Made by a program: the position numbers and the translations under genes. Below the pieces are notes generated by a model. It saw only the letters and a program-made list of their open reading frames with translations, searched no databases and was not told the origin of the DNA. From Gemmobacter fulvus (GTDB taxonomy: Bacteria > Pseudomonadota > Alphaproteobacteria > Rhodobacterales > Rhodobacteraceae): a stretch of DNA of 64,000 nucleotides. The stretch spans positions 2,447,501 to 2,511,500 of the forward strand of contig NZ_CP076361.1 in the NCBI RefSeq assembly GCF_018798885.1, written 5' to 3'. Below, one piece after another: positions 17,713 through 27,989 of the stretch (its first letter is position 1; every line of letters starts with the position of its first letter).

Positions 17713-18261
17713 ATGCTGCCTGTCCGTGCTGCCGTCCTTTATACGGCCTTGCTGTTTGGTGCAAACCCGGCTGCGGCCGATATTGCCGCCGCCGATGCCC
17801 TGCGCGAGGGCGACATGAAGAAACTGAATTTCTCGGAGGCGCAGCCGCTGCCTGCCATCGGGCTTGTCGGCATGGATGATGCGCCGCGCAGCCTTGAGGA
17901 ATTTCGCGGCAAATGGGTGCTGGTGAACTTCTGGGCCACATGGTGCCCGCCCTGCCGGAAAGAAATGCCCAGCCTCGGCGCGTTGCAGACCGAATTCGGC
18001 GGCGCGACATTCGAAGTGGTCACTGTTGCCACCGGACGCAATGCCGTGCCCGCCATCGACAAGTTCTTTGCCGAAGCAGGCGTGACACATCTGACCGCGC
18101 TGCGCGATCCGAAGGCCGAACTGGCCCGCGAAATGGGCGTGGCGGGCTTGCCTGTGACGGTGGTTCTGAACCCCGAGGGGGCCGAGGTCGGGCGGCTGAT
18201 CGGCGATGCCGATTGGCACAGTGCCGAGGCGCGGGCGGTGCTTACGGCCTTGATGCAGTAA
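17713..18261 (+). CDS. tlpA: TlpA-like periplasmic thiol-disulfide oxidoreductase
   Basis: A 182-residue thioredoxin-fold protein. Residues 1-22 are a signal peptide or anchor; the active site is WCPPC (C78, C81) in FWATWCPPC, and the cis-proline region is [10 protein letters not shown]. Such proteins reduce periplasmic disulfides, often for cytochrome c or copper-centre assembly. GGAGGTGAT precedes the ATG. Its 3' end overlaps the convergent tag gene by 20 nt. Confidence 0.88.
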   Translation: MLPVRAAVLYTALLFGANPAAADIAAADALREGDMKKLNFSEAQPLPAIGLVGMDDAPRSLEEFRGKWVLVNFWATWCPPCRKEMPSLGALQTEFGGATFEVVTVATGRNAVPAIDKFFAEAGVTHLTALRDPKAELAREMGVAGLPVTVVLNPEGAEVGRLIGDADWHSAEARAVLTALMQ

Positions 18262-18826
18262 GGGCCGCCACCCTCGCATGGCTGGGGCAGGTGATCATGT
18301 GATCATTCACCATGCCAGTGGCCTGCATGAAGGCGTAAACGATGGTCGGGCCGCAGAACTTGAACCCTTCGGCCTTAAGCGCCTTTGACATGGCAACCGA
18401 CTCTGGTGTCTGGGTCGGCACCTCTGCCATGCTGGCCCGCCGGTTCTGGACCGGGCTGCCGCCGACGAAACTCCACAGGAAAGGCGCAAAGCCCTCGCGC
18501 TGGTCAATCCGCAGATAGGCCTGCGCGCCGGTGATCGTGGCCTCGATCTTGCCGCGATGGCGCACGATGCCCGGATCGGTCAGCAAGCGTTGCACCTCCG
18601 GCTCGCCCCATGTGGCGATGATCTCGGGCCGGAAGCCTGCGAAGGCCGTGCGAAAGCTTTCGCGTTTGCGCAGGATGGTGATCCAGCTCAGCCCGGCCTG
18701 AAACCCGTCCAGAATCAGTTTTTCCCACAGGGCGCGGCCATCCCATTCCGGCACGCCCCAATCAGTATCGTGATAGGCAACATACAGCGGATCATCTCCG
18801 CACCAGCCGCAGCGTTGGTCTTGCAT
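18242..18826 (-). CDS. tag: DNA-3-methyladenine glycosylase I
   Basis: Excises 3-methyladenine from alkylated DNA (194 aa). The N-terminus [19 protein letters not shown] carries zinc-ligand candidates C6 and H19; the C-terminal HMITCPSH region supplies the other pair. [16 protein letters not shown] and [19 protein letters not shown] are characteristic. It is convergent with tlpA and overlaps it. Confidence 0.95.
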   Translation of the reverse strand: MQDQRCGWCGDDPLYVAYHDTDWGVPEWDGRALWEKLILDGFQAGLSWITILRKRESFRTAFAGFRPEIIATWGEPEVQRLLTDPGIVRHRGKIEATITGAQAYLRIDQREGFAPFLWSFVGGSPVQNRRASMAEVPTQTPESVAMSKALKAEGFKFCGPTIVYAFMQATGMVNDHMITCPSHARVAALTASRP

Positions 18827-18932
18827 GGCTGACTCCCGAATTAAAATTAGAACTAAATGTGAACCTTCACGCTGTCTTTACCTTTGGCGGCGCAGTCTGT
18901 CGAGGATTTCGAAACGCTGAGGAGGGGATGCG

Positions 18933-19769
18933 ATGGCCACGGACCGCAGGCGCAATCAGGCGAGTCTGGTCCCCGATGCCAATCCGCTGGCCTTTGTGGT
19001 TTCCGAACAGGACAAACAAACCATCACGATGGTCGAGGCCGCATTGCGTGAAAAGCGCCTGCGCCTTGCCTATCAGCCGGTGGTGCTGTCGGCCGATCCG
19101 CAGCGCGTCGCCTTTTATGAAGGGCTGATCCGGGTGCTGGATGAAAGTGGCAGGGTGATCCCGGCGCGTGATTTCATGGGGGCGGTGGAAACGCAGGATC
19201 TGGGCCGCCGGATCGACTGTGCCGCGCTGGAACTGGGGTTTCAGACCTTGGCGAAACACAGCGATATCCGGCTGTCGGTCAATATGTCGGCACGGTCCAT
19301 CGGGTATCCGCAGTGGATGCGCACGCTGAAACAGGGGTTGGAACTGTCACCCGCCATTGGCGAGCGGTTGATTCTGGAGATCACCGAAAGCTCGGCCATG
19401 CTGGTGCCGGAACTGGTGACCGCCTTCATGGATGATCTGCAACGCGCGGGCGTGGCCTTTGCGCTGGATGATTTTGGCGCGGGCTACACCGCCTTCCGCT
19501 ATTTCAAGGATTTCTTCTTTGACGTGATCAAGATCGACGGGCAGTTCATCCGCAATATCCACCGCGATGGCGACAATCAGGTGCTGACGCGGGCCCTGCT
19601 GTCGATTGCCCGGCAGTTTGAAATGTTCACCGTGGCGGAATCGGTCGAAACGATTGAGGAAGCTGAATTTTTGCGCGGCATCGGTGTGGATTGCCTGCAA
19701 GGTTATCTGTTCGGCGCCCCCACGCTGCACCCGGCCTTCCTGTCCGAGAGCGAGCGGCGCCGGGCATGA
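18933..19769 (+). CDS. EAL-domain protein (c-di-GMP phosphodiesterase-like)
   Basis: A 278-residue stand-alone EAL domain with a short N-terminal extension; no GGDEF or sensor domain. The signature is EGL (63-65), an accepted variant of EAL. Metal and catalytic positions appear conserved: N117, E149, E152, D179-D180, K200 and E236. Loop 6 reads DDFGAGYTAF where DDFGTGYSSL is usual. It could hydrolyse c-di-GMP, but activity needs testing. GAGGAGGGG precedes the ATG. Confidence 0.85.
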   Translation: MATDRRRNQASLVPDANPLAFVVSEQDKQTITMVEAALREKRLRLAYQPVVLSADPQRVAFYEGLIRVLDESGRVIPARDFMGAVETQDLGRRIDCAALELGFQTLAKHSDIRLSVNMSARSIGYPQWMRTLKQGLELSPAIGERLILEITESSAMLVPELVTAFMDDLQRAGVAFALDDFGAGYTAFRYFKDFFFDVIKIDGQFIRNIHRDGDNQVLTRALLSIARQFEMFTVAESVETIEEAEFLRGIGVDCLQGYLFGAPTLHPAFLSESERRRA

Positions 19770-19916
19770 GGCGACGTGCCGCAGATTGGATGCGTGTCAA
19801 AATTCCGCAGTCCCGCGCAATTTTCTTGCCCCGCTACGCAATCTTGCTTACCCCAAGTTGCAGCGCGGTGGCTGATCGCCGCCGCTTCTATCGGCCAAGG
19901 GAGTAGGATCAGAACC

Positions 19917-21092
19917 ATGACCAATGTCGTAATCGTATCCGCGGCGCGCACCGCCGTCGGCAGTTTCAACGGCGCTTTTGCCAATACTCCCGCACATGAG
20001 CTTGGCGCGGCAGTGATCGACGCTGTGGTGGCCCGCGCAGGCATCGACAAGGCCGATGTCTCGGAAACCATTCTGGGGCAGGTGCTGACGGCAGGGCAGG
20101 GCCAGAACCCGGCGCGTCAGGCGCATATCCTTGCCGGTCTGCCGAAAGAGGCTTCTGCCTGGTCGATCAATCAGGTCTGCGGTTCGGGTCTGCGGTCGGT
20201 CGCGCTGGGCGCGCAGCATGTGCAGCTGGGTGATTCGTCCATCGTTGTGGCCGGTGGTCAGGAAAACATGTCGCTCAGCCCCCATGTCGCGCATCTGCGG
20301 GCCGGGCATAAGATGGGTGACATGAAGTTCATCGACTCGATGATCAAGGATGGTCTGTGGGACGCGTTCAACGGCTATCACATGGGCCAGACCGCGGAAA
20401 ACGTGGCGAACCAATGGCAGATCAGCCGTGACATGCAGGACGCTTTCGCCGTCGCCTCGCAGAACAAGGCCGAGGCAGCGCAGAAAGCCGGGCGTTTCGC
20501 GGATGAGATCATCCCGTTCATCATCAAGGGCCGCAAAGGCGATATCACGGTGGATGCCGATGAATATATCCGCCATGGCGCGACGCTGGATGCGATGGCC
20601 AAGCTGAAGCCGGCCTTCGCCAAGGATGGTTCGGTGACGGCAGGCAATGCGTCGGGCTTGAATGATGGCGCGGCGGCGGTGCTGCTGATGTCGGCGGACG
20701 AGGCTGCCAAGCGCGGCCTGACCCCGCTGGCCCGCATCGCCTCTTATGCGACCGCCGGGCTGGATCCGGCGATCATGGGCGTTGGCCCGATCCATGCCTC
20801 GCGCAAGGCGCTGGAGAAGGCAGGCTGGAAAGCCGCCGATCTGGATCTGGTCGAGGCGAACGAAGCCTTTGCCGCGCAGGCCTGTGCGGTGAACAAGGAT
20901 ATGGGCTGGAACCCCGATGTGGTGAACGTGAACGGCGGCGCGATTGCGATCGGCCACCCGATCGGCGCTTCGGGCTGCCGGATCCTGAACACGCTGCTGT
21001 TTGAAATGGCGCGCCGCGATGCCAAGAAGGGTCTGGCGACCCTGTGCATCGGCGGCGGCATGGGCGTGGCCATGTGCCTTGAGCGCGCATAA
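19917..21092 (+). CDS. phaA: Acetyl-CoA acetyltransferase (beta-ketothiolase)
   Basis: Condenses two acetyl-CoA into acetoacetyl-CoA, for PHB synthesis and entry to the ethylmalonyl-CoA pathway (391 aa). The acylated cysteine is C88 in [15 protein letters not shown] has the catalytic His and [10 protein letters not shown] the second Cys. The frame is open upstream, but the ATG at 19917 gives the standard [16 protein letters not shown]-terminus. phaB follows after a terminator. Confidence 0.96.
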   Translation: MTNVVIVSAARTAVGSFNGAFANTPAHELGAAVIDAVVARAGIDKADVSETILGQVLTAGQGQNPARQAHILAGLPKEASAWSINQVCGSGLRSVALGAQHVQLGDSSIVVAGGQENMSLSPHVAHLRAGHKMGDMKFIDSMIKDGLWDAFNGYHMGQTAENVANQWQISRDMQDAFAVASQNKAEAAQKAGRFADEIIPFIIKGRKGDITVDADEYIRHGATLDAMAKLKPAFAKDGSVTAGNASGLNDGAAAVLLMSADEAAKRGLTPLARIASYATAGLDPAIMGVGPIHASRKALEKAGWKAADLDLVEANEAFAAQACAVNKDMGWNPDVVNVNGGAIAIGHPIGASGCRILNTLLFEMARRDAKKGLATLCIGGGMGVAMCLERA

Positions 21093-21138
21093 TCCACACA
21101 ACCTGTAACAGGTCTGCGAAATATTACTGCAAATGTAA

Positions 21139-21171
21139 AAAAGCGGGCGCAACAATGTTGCGCCCGCTTTT
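21139..21171 (+). terminator. Strong intrinsic terminator between phaA and phaB
   Basis: AAAAGCGGGCGCAAC and its complement form a 15-bp perfect stem with an AAT loop; the T-run on the + strand and A-run at the 5' foot make it usable in both directions. It implies that phaB is not simply read through from phaA. Confidence 0.88.
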
Positions 21172-21219
21172 CCTATTCGGTAACAGGATTCCAAGCACAC
21201 TATCCCTGGAGGAGGAATC

Positions 21220-21945
21220 ATGTCGAAAGTTGCTTTGGTCACCGGCGGTTCGCGCGGCATTGGCGCAGCGATTTCCATCGCGCTGAAAAATGCCGGTTAT
21301 ACCGTCGCCGCCAATTATGCCGGCAATGATGAAGCCGCCGCCAAATTCACCGCCGAAACCGGCATCAAGACCTACAAGTGGTCGGTGGCAGAGTATGATG
21401 CCTGCGCCGCAGGCATTGCGCAGGTCGAGGCGGATCTGGGTCCGGTCGCGGTGCTGGTGAACAATGCAGGCATCACCCGCGATGCCATGTTCCACAAGAT
21501 GACGCCGGGCCAGTGGAAAGAGGTGATCGACACCAACCTCACCGGCCTGTTCAACATGACGCATCCGCTGTGGTCCGGCATGCGGGATCGCAAATTCGGT
21601 CGTGTGATCAACATCTCGTCGATCAATGGCCAGAAGGGCCAGGCCGGTCAGGCCAACTATTCTGCCGCGAAATCGGGTGATCTGGGCTTCACCAAAGCGC
21701 TGGCGCAGGAAGGCGCACGCGCAGGCATCACCGTCAATGCCATCTGCCCCGGTTACATCGGCACCGAGATGGTGCGGGCGATTGACGAAAAGGTGCTGAA
21801 CGAGCGTATCATTCCGCAGATCCCGGTGGGTCGTCTGGGCGAGCCGGAAGAAATCGCCCGCTGCGTGGTGTTCCTCGCCGCTGAGGATGCGGGCTTCATC
21901 ACTGGCGCAACCATCAGCGCGAATGGCGGTCAGTTCTTCGTCTGA
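21220..21945 (+). CDS. phaB: Acetoacetyl-CoA reductase
   Basis: An NADPH-dependent short-chain dehydrogenase reducing acetoacetyl-CoA to (R)-3-hydroxybutyryl-CoA (241 aa). The nucleotide-binding motif GGSRGIG is at 9-15, NNAG at 81-84, and the catalytic Ser134, Tyr147 and Lys151 form the SDR triad. GGAGGAGGAATC precedes the ATG. Confidence 0.95.
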   Translation: MSKVALVTGGSRGIGAAISIALKNAGYTVAANYAGNDEAAAKFTAETGIKTYKWSVAEYDACAAGIAQVEADLGPVAVLVNNAGITRDAMFHKMTPGQWKEVIDTNLTGLFNMTHPLWSGMRDRKFGRVINISSINGQKGQAGQANYSAAKSGDLGFTKALAQEGARAGITVNAICPGYIGTEMVRAIDEKVLNERIIPQIPVGRLGEPEEIARCVVFLAAEDAGFITGATISANGGQFFV

Positions 21946-21963
21946 GCCATTAAAATTTCCGCT

Positions 21964-21989
21964 AAAGGCCCGCGCGAGCGGGCCTTTTT
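21964..21989 (+). terminator. Intrinsic terminator after phaB
   Basis: AAAGGCCCGC and GCGGGCCTTT form a 10-bp stem with a GCGA loop, followed by more Ts. Located 18 nt after the phaB stop. Confidence 0.88.
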
Positions 21990-22042
21990 GCTTGCGGGCC
22001 CGTCGGGGCGCGGGCAGATTGCACGCCCTGAGGGAGGCCCGA

Positions 22043-22912
22043 ATGACCCGAAACCGCGCAACTGCCATCGGCTTTACGGCTGTCCTGCTTTGGGCACTGC
22101 TGGCCCTGTTCACCATCGGCTCTGCGCCGGTGCCGCCCTTGCTGCTGAACGCGCTGTGCTTTGCCATCGGTGGCGGGATCGGTCTGATCTGGACGCTGGC
22201 CACCGGGCAGGGGGCGGTGCTGCGCAAGGTGCCGTTCAAGGTCTATGCCTTTGGTACGCTGGGGCTATTTGGCTATCACCTGCTGTATTTTACCGCCTTT
22301 CGCCTGTCGCCCACGGCAGAAACCGGCCTGATTGCCTATCTTTGGCCGCTGTTCATCGTGCTGCTGTCGGGCCTGCTGCCGGGCGAGCGGCTGACGGCGC
22401 TGCATATCTTTGGCGCTCTTGTGGCCTTTGCCGGGGCGGCACTGATCGTGCTGACCCGTGGAAGCAGTGGCGAAGGCTCGGTGCTGGGTCTGGTGCTGGC
22501 CTTTGGCTGTGCGGTGACTTGGGCCGTTTATTCGGTGCTGTCGCGCCGTCTGGGGGCGGTGCCCACCGCCTCGGTCACCATATTCTGTCTGGCGACCGCC
22601 GTTTTGTCGATGGTGGCACACCTGGCGCTGGAGCAAACGCAGTGGCCCGACACTGCCATGGGCTGGTTTTCGGTGCTGGCGCTGGGCATCGGCCCCGTGG
22701 GCATTGCGTTTTTCACCTGGGATACCGGCATGAAAAAAGGCGACATCCAACTGCTCGGTGTCGCCTCCTATGCTGCGCCTCTACTCTCCACGCTCGCGCT
22801 GGTTATAGCCGGGATCGCGCCCCCATCGCTCATGCTGCTTGTCGCGGCGATTCTGATCACCGGAGGGGCGGCGCTGGCGGCGAAGGCCAGCGCCAAACGA
22901 AATCAGGCGTGA
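22043..22912 (+). CDS. EamA/DMT family exporter
   Basis: A 289-residue drug/metabolite-transporter family protein with about ten hydrophobic helices in two EamA repeats. GAGGGAGG precedes the ATG. The overall look (FTWDTGMKKGDIQLLGVASYAAPLLSTL) resembles YddG-type aromatic amino acid exporters, but the substrate cannot be fixed from sequence. Its 3' end overlaps the convergent DUF465 gene by 10 nt. Confidence 0.85.
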   Translation: MTRNRATAIGFTAVLLWALLALFTIGSAPVPPLLLNALCFAIGGGIGLIWTLATGQGAVLRKVPFKVYAFGTLGLFGYHLLYFTAFRLSPTAETGLIAYLWPLFIVLLSGLLPGERLTALHIFGALVAFAGAALIVLTRGSSGEGSVLGLVLAFGCAVTWAVYSVLSRRLGAVPTASVTIFCLATAVLSMVAHLALEQTQWPDTAMGWFSVLALGIGPVGIAFFTWDTGMKKGDIQLLGVASYAAPLLSTLALVIAGIAPPSLMLLVAAILITGGAALAAKASAKRNQA

Positions 22913-23070
22913 GACAACCTCGCAATTTCCTCTTTGATCTTCAGCTTCTGTTTTTTCATTTCCGCGATTTTCAGATCGTCGATGGCAGGCGCGCGTTGGG
23001 CCTTTTGAACCATGTCCGACAGGTGTTCGTGCTTCTTCTTCAGCTCAGAAATATGCGAAGCGACAGTCAT
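22903..23070 (-). CDS. DUF465 (YdcH family) small protein
   Basis: A 55-residue, charged, entirely helical protein (HISELKKKHEHLSDMVQKAQ ... KLKIKEEIARL) matching DUF465 (PF04325). A near-perfect AGGAGG box lies 5 nt before the ATG at 23070, which decides this start over one nine codons upstream. The function of the family is unknown. Confidence 0.85.
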   Translation of the reverse strand: MTVASHISELKKKHEHLSDMVQKAQRAPAIDDLKIAEMKKQKLKIKEEIARLSHA

Positions 23071-23167
23071 GCAAACCTCCTGTGATATGTTCGACAAGGT
23101 GATTGCAGCACGGATTCATCCGTCTGTCATCAAAATGTAACCGCCGCAGCGCAGCATTTACGGTCAA

Positions 23168-23926
23168 TTAGCTGAACTGCGCCGAAAGATCGCAGCCCAT
23201 GCGCAAAATTGCGTTCGCCTCGGGCGTGTAGGCCTCGCGGTCGCCCTCATGCGCGGCACCGCTGTGCAGGATCAGCGGCGGCAACAGGCGGAATCGCGCG
23301 CGCCCGCCCTTTCTGGCGCGCAGAATCACCCGCTTTGCCTCGCGCCCCGTCCGGGCGGCAAGCGGCAGCACTGCGGCGGATCCCAGCGTGCCGAGGTTGC
23401 CCAAAAGTTCGGGCAGGGCATCCGCGCCGGTGATCATTGTCAGCCAGCCGCCGGGGCGCAACCGCCGCGCCGCCGCCCTGAGCCAGTCTGCCAGCGGCAC
23501 CTCATCCACCTGCATGGCAACCGCGCGGGCCGGGGTGGGGGAGGGCGTGCCGCCCGGCGGGTAATAGGGGGGATTGCAGACCACCTGATCGAACTCGCGC
23601 CGCAAGGCCAGGGGCACCTGCCGCAGATCGCCTTCGATCACCTCAAGCGCCATCCCGTTGCGGCTGGCATTGCGGCGGGCCAGATCGGCATAGGCCGGTT
23701 GTAACTCCAGCCCGGTGAGGTGCAGGCCCGCAACGCGTGTGCCAAGGCACAGGGCCGCCGCCCCCGCGCCACAGCCCAGATCCAGCACCCGATCCCCGGC
23801 GCGGGCCGGGCAGGCCGCCGCCAGCAGCACCGGATCGGTGGCCGCGCGATAGCCCTGCGCGGGCTGCCACAACCGCAGCCGCCCGGAAAGAAAGGCATCA
23901 TCTGTCAGCGCATCATCGGCAAACAT
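23168..23926 (-). CDS. tRNA1(Val) A37 N6-methyltransferase-like protein (TrmN6/YfiC family)
   Basis: A Rossmann-fold methyltransferase (252 aa): SAM motif VLDLGCGAG (47-55) and the N6-adenine catalytic motif NPPY (118-121). It begins with the family-typical DDAFLSGRLRLWQPAQGYRAATDPVLLAA. RNA versus protein substrate cannot be certain. It lies 28 nt after the DUF2007 gene in the same direction. Confidence 0.8.
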   Translation of the reverse strand: MFADDALTDDAFLSGRLRLWQPAQGYRAATDPVLLAAACPARAGDRVLDLGCGAGAAALCLGTRVAGLHLTGLELQPAYADLARRNASRNGMALEVIEGDLRQVPLALRREFDQVVCNPPYYPPGGTPSPTPARAVAMQVDEVPLADWLRAAARRLRPGGWLTMITGADALPELLGNLGTLGSAAVLPLAARTGREAKRVILRARKGGRARFRLLPPLILHSGAAHEGDREAYTPEANAILRMGCDLSAQFS

Positions 23927-23954
23927 TGCAAGCCCCGTGAGTTGCCCCTGTGCG

Positions 23955-24170
23955 TCACAGCCCTGTCGGGATGTCGTTATCCGCGAGGACAGCCCGTGCC
24001 ACAAACAGATCCCGGTCCGCCACCATCAAACGACGCGGCAAAATGCCAAGGTTGCCATCAAGGATGCTCATGTGGACGTCCATCTGAAACACCGCTATAC
24101 CCTCGCCCTCAAGAAGGGCTGTGGCAAAGGCGATGATCGTCGGGTCGGTGCTGCGCAACAGGTCTTTCAT
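23955..24170 (-). CDS. DUF2007 domain protein
   Basis: A 71-residue protein matching DUF2007 (PF09413): MKDLLRSTDPTIIAFATALLEGEGI, then a beta hairpin and DRDLFVARAVL. The ribosome binding site is weak. It lies directly upstream of the methyltransferase gene and is divergent from the polyprenyl synthase gene 66 nt away. Function unknown. Confidence 0.75.
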   Translation of the reverse strand: MKDLLRSTDPTIIAFATALLEGEGIAVFQMDVHMSILDGNLGILPRRLMVADRDLFVARAVLADNDIPTGL

Positions 24171-24236
24171 GGCGGCAAGACTGTCGGCAATCCCCGCGAT
24201 TGTCGAGAGGCGGAGACGGGAATAGGACGGGACAGG

Positions 24237-25238
24237 ATGGGTTTGGACGAAGCTGCGCAAAAACCGCATGACCGCCTGAGCGCATGGCTCGCTGCCGATA
24301 TGGAGGCGGTGAACCTGATGATCCGCACCCGCATGGCCTCGGAACATGCGCCGCGCATCCCACAGGTGACGGCGCATCTGGTCGAGGCGGGCGGCAAACG
24401 GCTGCGCCCGCTGCTGACATTGGCCGCCGCGCGGATGTGCGGCTACGACGGCCCGTTCCATGTGCATCTGGCCGCGACGGTGGAATTCATCCACACCGCC
24501 ACCCTGCTGCATGATGATGTGGTGGATGAAAGCGCGCAGCGCCGGGGCCGCCCTACCGCCAACCTGTTGTGGGACAACAAATCTTCTGTGCTGGTCGGCG
24601 ATTATCTATTTTCCCGCAGTTTTCAGCTGATGGTGGAAACCGGTAATCTGCGCGTGCTGGACATTCTGGCCAATGCCTCGGCCACCATTGCCGAGGGCGA
24701 GGTGCTGCAACTGACGGCGGCACAGGATCTGGCGACGACCGAAGCGATCTATCTGCAAGTGGTGCGTGGCAAGACGGCAGCCCTGTTTTCTGCCGCGACC
24801 GAGGTGGGCGGCGTGATCGCGGGTGCGCCGGAAGATCAGGTGCAGGCGCTGTTCACCTATGGCGATGCTTTGGGCATTGCCTTCCAGATCGTCGATGACC
24901 TGCTGGATTATGGCGGCACATCGGCAGTGATCGGCAAGAACACCGGCGATGATTTCCGCGAACGCAAGCTGACGCTGCCGGTGATCAAGGCGGTGGCGCA
25001 GGCGGATGCAGACGAGCGCGCCTTCTGGGAACGCACGATTGCCAAGGGCCAGCAGGCCGAGGGCGATCTGGAGCGGGCGCTGGAGATCATGGCGCGGCAT
25101 GGCGCGATGGAGGCTGCGCGCGCCGATGCGCTGGCCTGGGTTGCCAAGGCCAAGACGGCGCTTGCCGTCCTGCCCGAGCATGAGATCAGGGGCATGTTGG
25201 TCGATCTGGCCGATTATGTAGTGGCGCGGATCAACTGA
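24237..25238 (+). CDS. ispB: Long-chain polyprenyl diphosphate synthase
   Basis: Extends FPP with IPP to make the ubiquinone side chain (probably C50 in this group) (333 aa). GGKRLRP is at 52-58, the first aspartate-rich motif D93-D94-V-V-D97 ([10 protein letters not shown]) and the second D220-D-L-L-D224. AGGA precedes the ATG at 24237; the frame is open well upstream without homology. Chain length is inferred, not visible. It overlaps the convergent ispE by 25 nt. Confidence 0.92.
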   Translation: MGLDEAAQKPHDRLSAWLAADMEAVNLMIRTRMASEHAPRIPQVTAHLVEAGGKRLRPLLTLAAARMCGYDGPFHVHLAATVEFIHTATLLHDDVVDESAQRRGRPTANLLWDNKSSVLVGDYLFSRSFQLMVETGNLRVLDILANASATIAEGEVLQLTAAQDLATTEAIYLQVVRGKTAALFSAATEVGGVIAGAPEDQVQALFTYGDALGIAFQIVDDLLDYGGTSAVIGKNTGDDFRERKLTLPVIKAVAQADADERAFWERTIAKGQQAEGDLERALEIMARHGAMEAARADALAWVAKAKTALAVLPEHEIRGMLVDLADYVVARIN

Positions 25239-26113
25239 TCCATATCGGCGCGGCCGGGATAGACGATGCCCGCCGCCGCCCACCAGTCGGGATGATCGGC
25301 GCGCAGCGCCTCGGCCGCCGCGATGGCGTCACCCTCTTTGGCGAACAACGCAAAGCAGGTGGCGCCGGAGCCTGACATCCGGGTGAACAGCGCGCGCGGC
25401 TGATCGGCCAGCGCCGCCAGAACATCGCCAATCACCGGCGCATGGCTGCGGGCGGGTGTTTCCAGATCATTGCGTTGCTCGGCCAGCCAAGTGGCCAGTG
25501 CGGCAGCATCGGGCCAGTGCGGCACGCTGTCGGGCATCGGCGCGTTGTTCTTTTGCGTCAGCGCGCGAAACACCACCGGGGTCGGCACTTCGACACGCGG
25601 ATTGACCAGAACCACATGCAGTTCGGGCAGCGGTGGCAGCCAGTCCAGCTGCGCACCGATGCCTCGCATCCGCGCCGGATGCGAGGCGAGGCAGACCGGC
25701 ACATCTGCCCCCAATGCCACAACCGCATCCGCTTCGGCCTTGTTCATCGGGGTCATGGGCGCGCCGGACATCAGCCGCAGCCGCATCACCGCCCGGATCG
25801 CCGCCGCCGCATCGGCAGAGCCGCCACCAATGCCGCTGGTGGGGGGCAGCAATTTGGTCAGGGTAAAGGCCGCCCCGGTGCCGCCCGCCACCAGACGCGC
25901 GGCTTTCAGCACCAGATTGTCATCCCCCCCCGGCACGTCTGCGGCAAAAGGCCCCTCAATGGTCAAAGACAGATCCTGTGCGGGCACCGCACGCAGTCTG
26001 TCGCCAATGCCCGCGAACACCACAAGACTGTCCAGCAGATGATAGCCGTCCTCGCGCTGGCCCGTGACATGCAGGGTCAGGTTGATCTTGGCGTAACCGA
26101 ATTCATTGATCAT
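25214..26113 (-). CDS. ispE: 4-diphosphocytidyl-2-C-methyl-D-erythritol kinase
   Basis: A GHMP kinase of the MEP isoprenoid pathway (299 aa). Catalytic K9 is in YAKINL, the ATP-binding loop is [13 protein letters not shown] (91-103), and D137 in GADVPVC is the proposed base. It makes isoprenoid precursor used by the convergent neighbour ispB. The start overlaps the upstream TPR gene stop (ATGA). Confidence 0.93.
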   Translation of the reverse strand: MINEFGYAKINLTLHVTGQREDGYHLLDSLVVFAGIGDRLRAVPAQDLSLTIEGPFAADVPGGDDNLVLKAARLVAGGTGAAFTLTKLLPPTSGIGGGSADAAAAIRAVMRLRLMSGAPMTPMNKAEADAVVALGADVPVCLASHPARMRGIGAQLDWLPPLPELHVVLVNPRVEVPTPVVFRALTQKNNAPMPDSVPHWPDAAALATWLAEQRNDLETPARSHAPVIGDVLAALADQPRALFTRMSGSGATCFALFAKEGDAIAAAEALRADHPDWWAAAGIVYPGRADMDQLIRATT

Positions 26114-27855
26114 TCGGCGGTGCCATTCTGTGCGGCTTCGACCGGAACCAGCGGTTTGGCACCTTCTTCGGCCAGAACCGCATCCAGCCCGATGTCGAGC
26201 TTGCGACGGATGCGTTTGGCCTCTTTTTCTTCGGGTTCATAAGACAGCGCGCGCCGCCATTGGAACTGCGCCTCCAGCTTGCGCCCGGCGGCCCAGTAGA
26301 TATCGCCCAGATGGTCGGTCACGATCGGGTCCACCGGCTCCATCAGCGAGGCGCGTTCCATCGGCTCCACCGCATCGGCATAGCGGCCAAGCCGGAAATA
26401 GGCCCAGGCCAGACTGTCGGTGATATAGCCGCTGTCCGGCTGTGCCGCGACGGCGCGCTCGATCAAGGACAGCGCCTCGTCGAGATTCTTGTTCAGCTCC
26501 AGAAAGCTGTAGCCGAGATAGTTGAGAACCTGCGGCTGATCGGGCGCAAGCTCCAGCGCGCGGCGCAGATCGGCCTCGGCCTGATCCCAGCGCTTTTGCC
26601 GTTCGTGGCAGATGCCCCGGCTGAAGAACAGCGGCCAGTCCTTCGCTTCGGGCGTGCCCAGCAGGGCAATCGCGGCATCATAGGCCTTTGCGGCATCCTC
26701 GAACCGTTCCTGCCGCCGCAGCAGATCGGCATAGGTGGTCTGCACCGACAGCAGGTTGGGATAGGCCTTGGCCAGCGCCTGCATCACCTCGAGCGCGGCT
26801 TCGGCCTTGCCGCTGGACAGCAGGGTTTCGGCCCGGCCCATCTCGGCCAGATAATATTCCGGCGCATCGGCAGGCACGGCGGCATAGGTTTCCACCGCAA
26901 GCTCATGCTGCCCTTCGGAATTGAGCAGGCCCGCCGACATCAGTACCGCTTCGGTGTGATCGGGGCGCAGCCATGCGGCGGCCCGGCTGTAAAGCAGGGT
27001 ATAGCCGTTTTCCGCCTCGCCGCTGAGCGCGGTGGCGAGGGTGTAAAACACTTCGGCAATGCCCTGATCGGCATTGACTGCGATATTGTAGGGAATCGCC
27101 TCGCCAGCCTCCAGCCGCGCGCGCAGGCTGTCGATTGCCGGATCCTGACCGCGCGCAAAGGCCTGATCCAGCATGGCGATGGCATCGGGGTTGCGCTCAA
27201 GCTGGCTGAGGATCTGGGCGTGGGCCACGACACCCCGGCGCAGCATCTTGATGGCGCCCACCGCATCGCTGGCCAGAATCTTGTCTGCGCCTTCAAAATC
27301 CCCGACCGAAGCAAGGGCGAGGGCCTTGTGATAGGCCCCGAAGATCTCCACGCCCTTGGTCTGCGCCAGTTTGTCGAACCCTGCCAGAGCCTCGTTCATC
27401 CGGCCATTGCCGGCCTCGGCCCAGGAGTTCACCAACTGGTCGAACAACATGCCGACCTCGCGGCCTTCTTTCTGACCGGCGAGGATGGCGGCAAAGTCGC
27501 TGCGCTTGGCATCGGCGACCACGATGGCCAGATTGGCAATCTGGCTGCGCCCGCCGAGCGCCGTCAGCTCTTTGGCGCGTTCGGCAGCGGTGTTGAAATC
27601 ACCCGATCCCATCGCAGAGACTACCACCCCGTCCAGCAATTGCGGATTGTCAGGGTCTGCCGCCAGTGCCCGCACAAACCAGCCAAGCGCCGCCCGGTAA
27701 TCGCTTTCCGTGGCCGCGATGCGCGCCGCAAGATAGGCCCCGGCATCGGCCTTTTCGGTGGCGGCGGGTGGGGTATCCGTCGGAGCCTCCTGCGCCAGCA
27801 GAGGCGCGCCCAGCAAGGCACAGGCAAGGGCAATCGCGGTTTGGGTCAGGCGCAT
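26110..27855 (-). CDS. Exported TPR-repeat protein
   Basis: A 581-residue protein with a signal peptide (about 1-22, ending LLAQ) and helical TPR units through most of its length, clearest at about 370-540 ([39 protein letters not shown]). Probably periplasmic or outer-membrane associated, as a scaffold. It is translationally coupled to ispE, an arrangement seen in many Rhodobacteraceae. Specific partner unknown. Confidence 0.84.
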   Translation of the reverse strand: MRLTQTAIALACALLGAPLLAQEAPTDTPPAATEKADAGAYLAARIAATESDYRAALGWFVRALAADPDNPQLLDGVVVSAMGSGDFNTAAERAKELTALGGRSQIANLAIVVADAKRSDFAAILAGQKEGREVGMLFDQLVNSWAEAGNGRMNEALAGFDKLAQTKGVEIFGAYHKALALASVGDFEGADKILASDAVGAIKMLRRGVVAHAQILSQLERNPDAIAMLDQAFARGQDPAIDSLRARLEAGEAIPYNIAVNADQGIAEVFYTLATALSGEAENGYTLLYSRAAAWLRPDHTEAVLMSAGLLNSEGQHELAVETYAAVPADAPEYYLAEMGRAETLLSSGKAEAALEVMQALAKAYPNLLSVQTTYADLLRRQERFEDAAKAYDAAIALLGTPEAKDWPLFFSRGICHERQKRWDQAEADLRRALELAPDQPQVLNYLGYSFLELNKNLDEALSLIERAVAAQPDSGYITDSLAWAYFRLGRYADAVEPMERASLMEPVDPIVTDHLGDIYWAAGRKLEAQFQWRRALSYEPEEKEAKRIRRKLDIGLDAVLAEEGAKPLVPVEAAQNGTAE

Positions 27856-27909
27856 GTGGTCCTCCGGGTTCGGACTGTCAACCTAGGATGTGGCTCGGCC
27901 ATACGCAAT

Positions 27910-27935
27910 GCGGGGCAGCCTTTCAGCCGCCCCGC
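27910..27935 (-). terminator. Hairpin downstream of the ETF-QO gene
   Basis: A 10-bp stem (GCGGGGCAGC / GCCGCCCCGC on the + strand, one G-U in the minus-strand RNA) with a 6-nt loop, 55 nt past the ETF-QO stop and before the TPR gene. No T-run follows. Confidence 0.35.
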
Positions 27936-27989
27936 ACCAGCGCAAAGTCGCGCAGAAGTGTTCAATTTCGGCCCTGATTGCGGGCGCGA

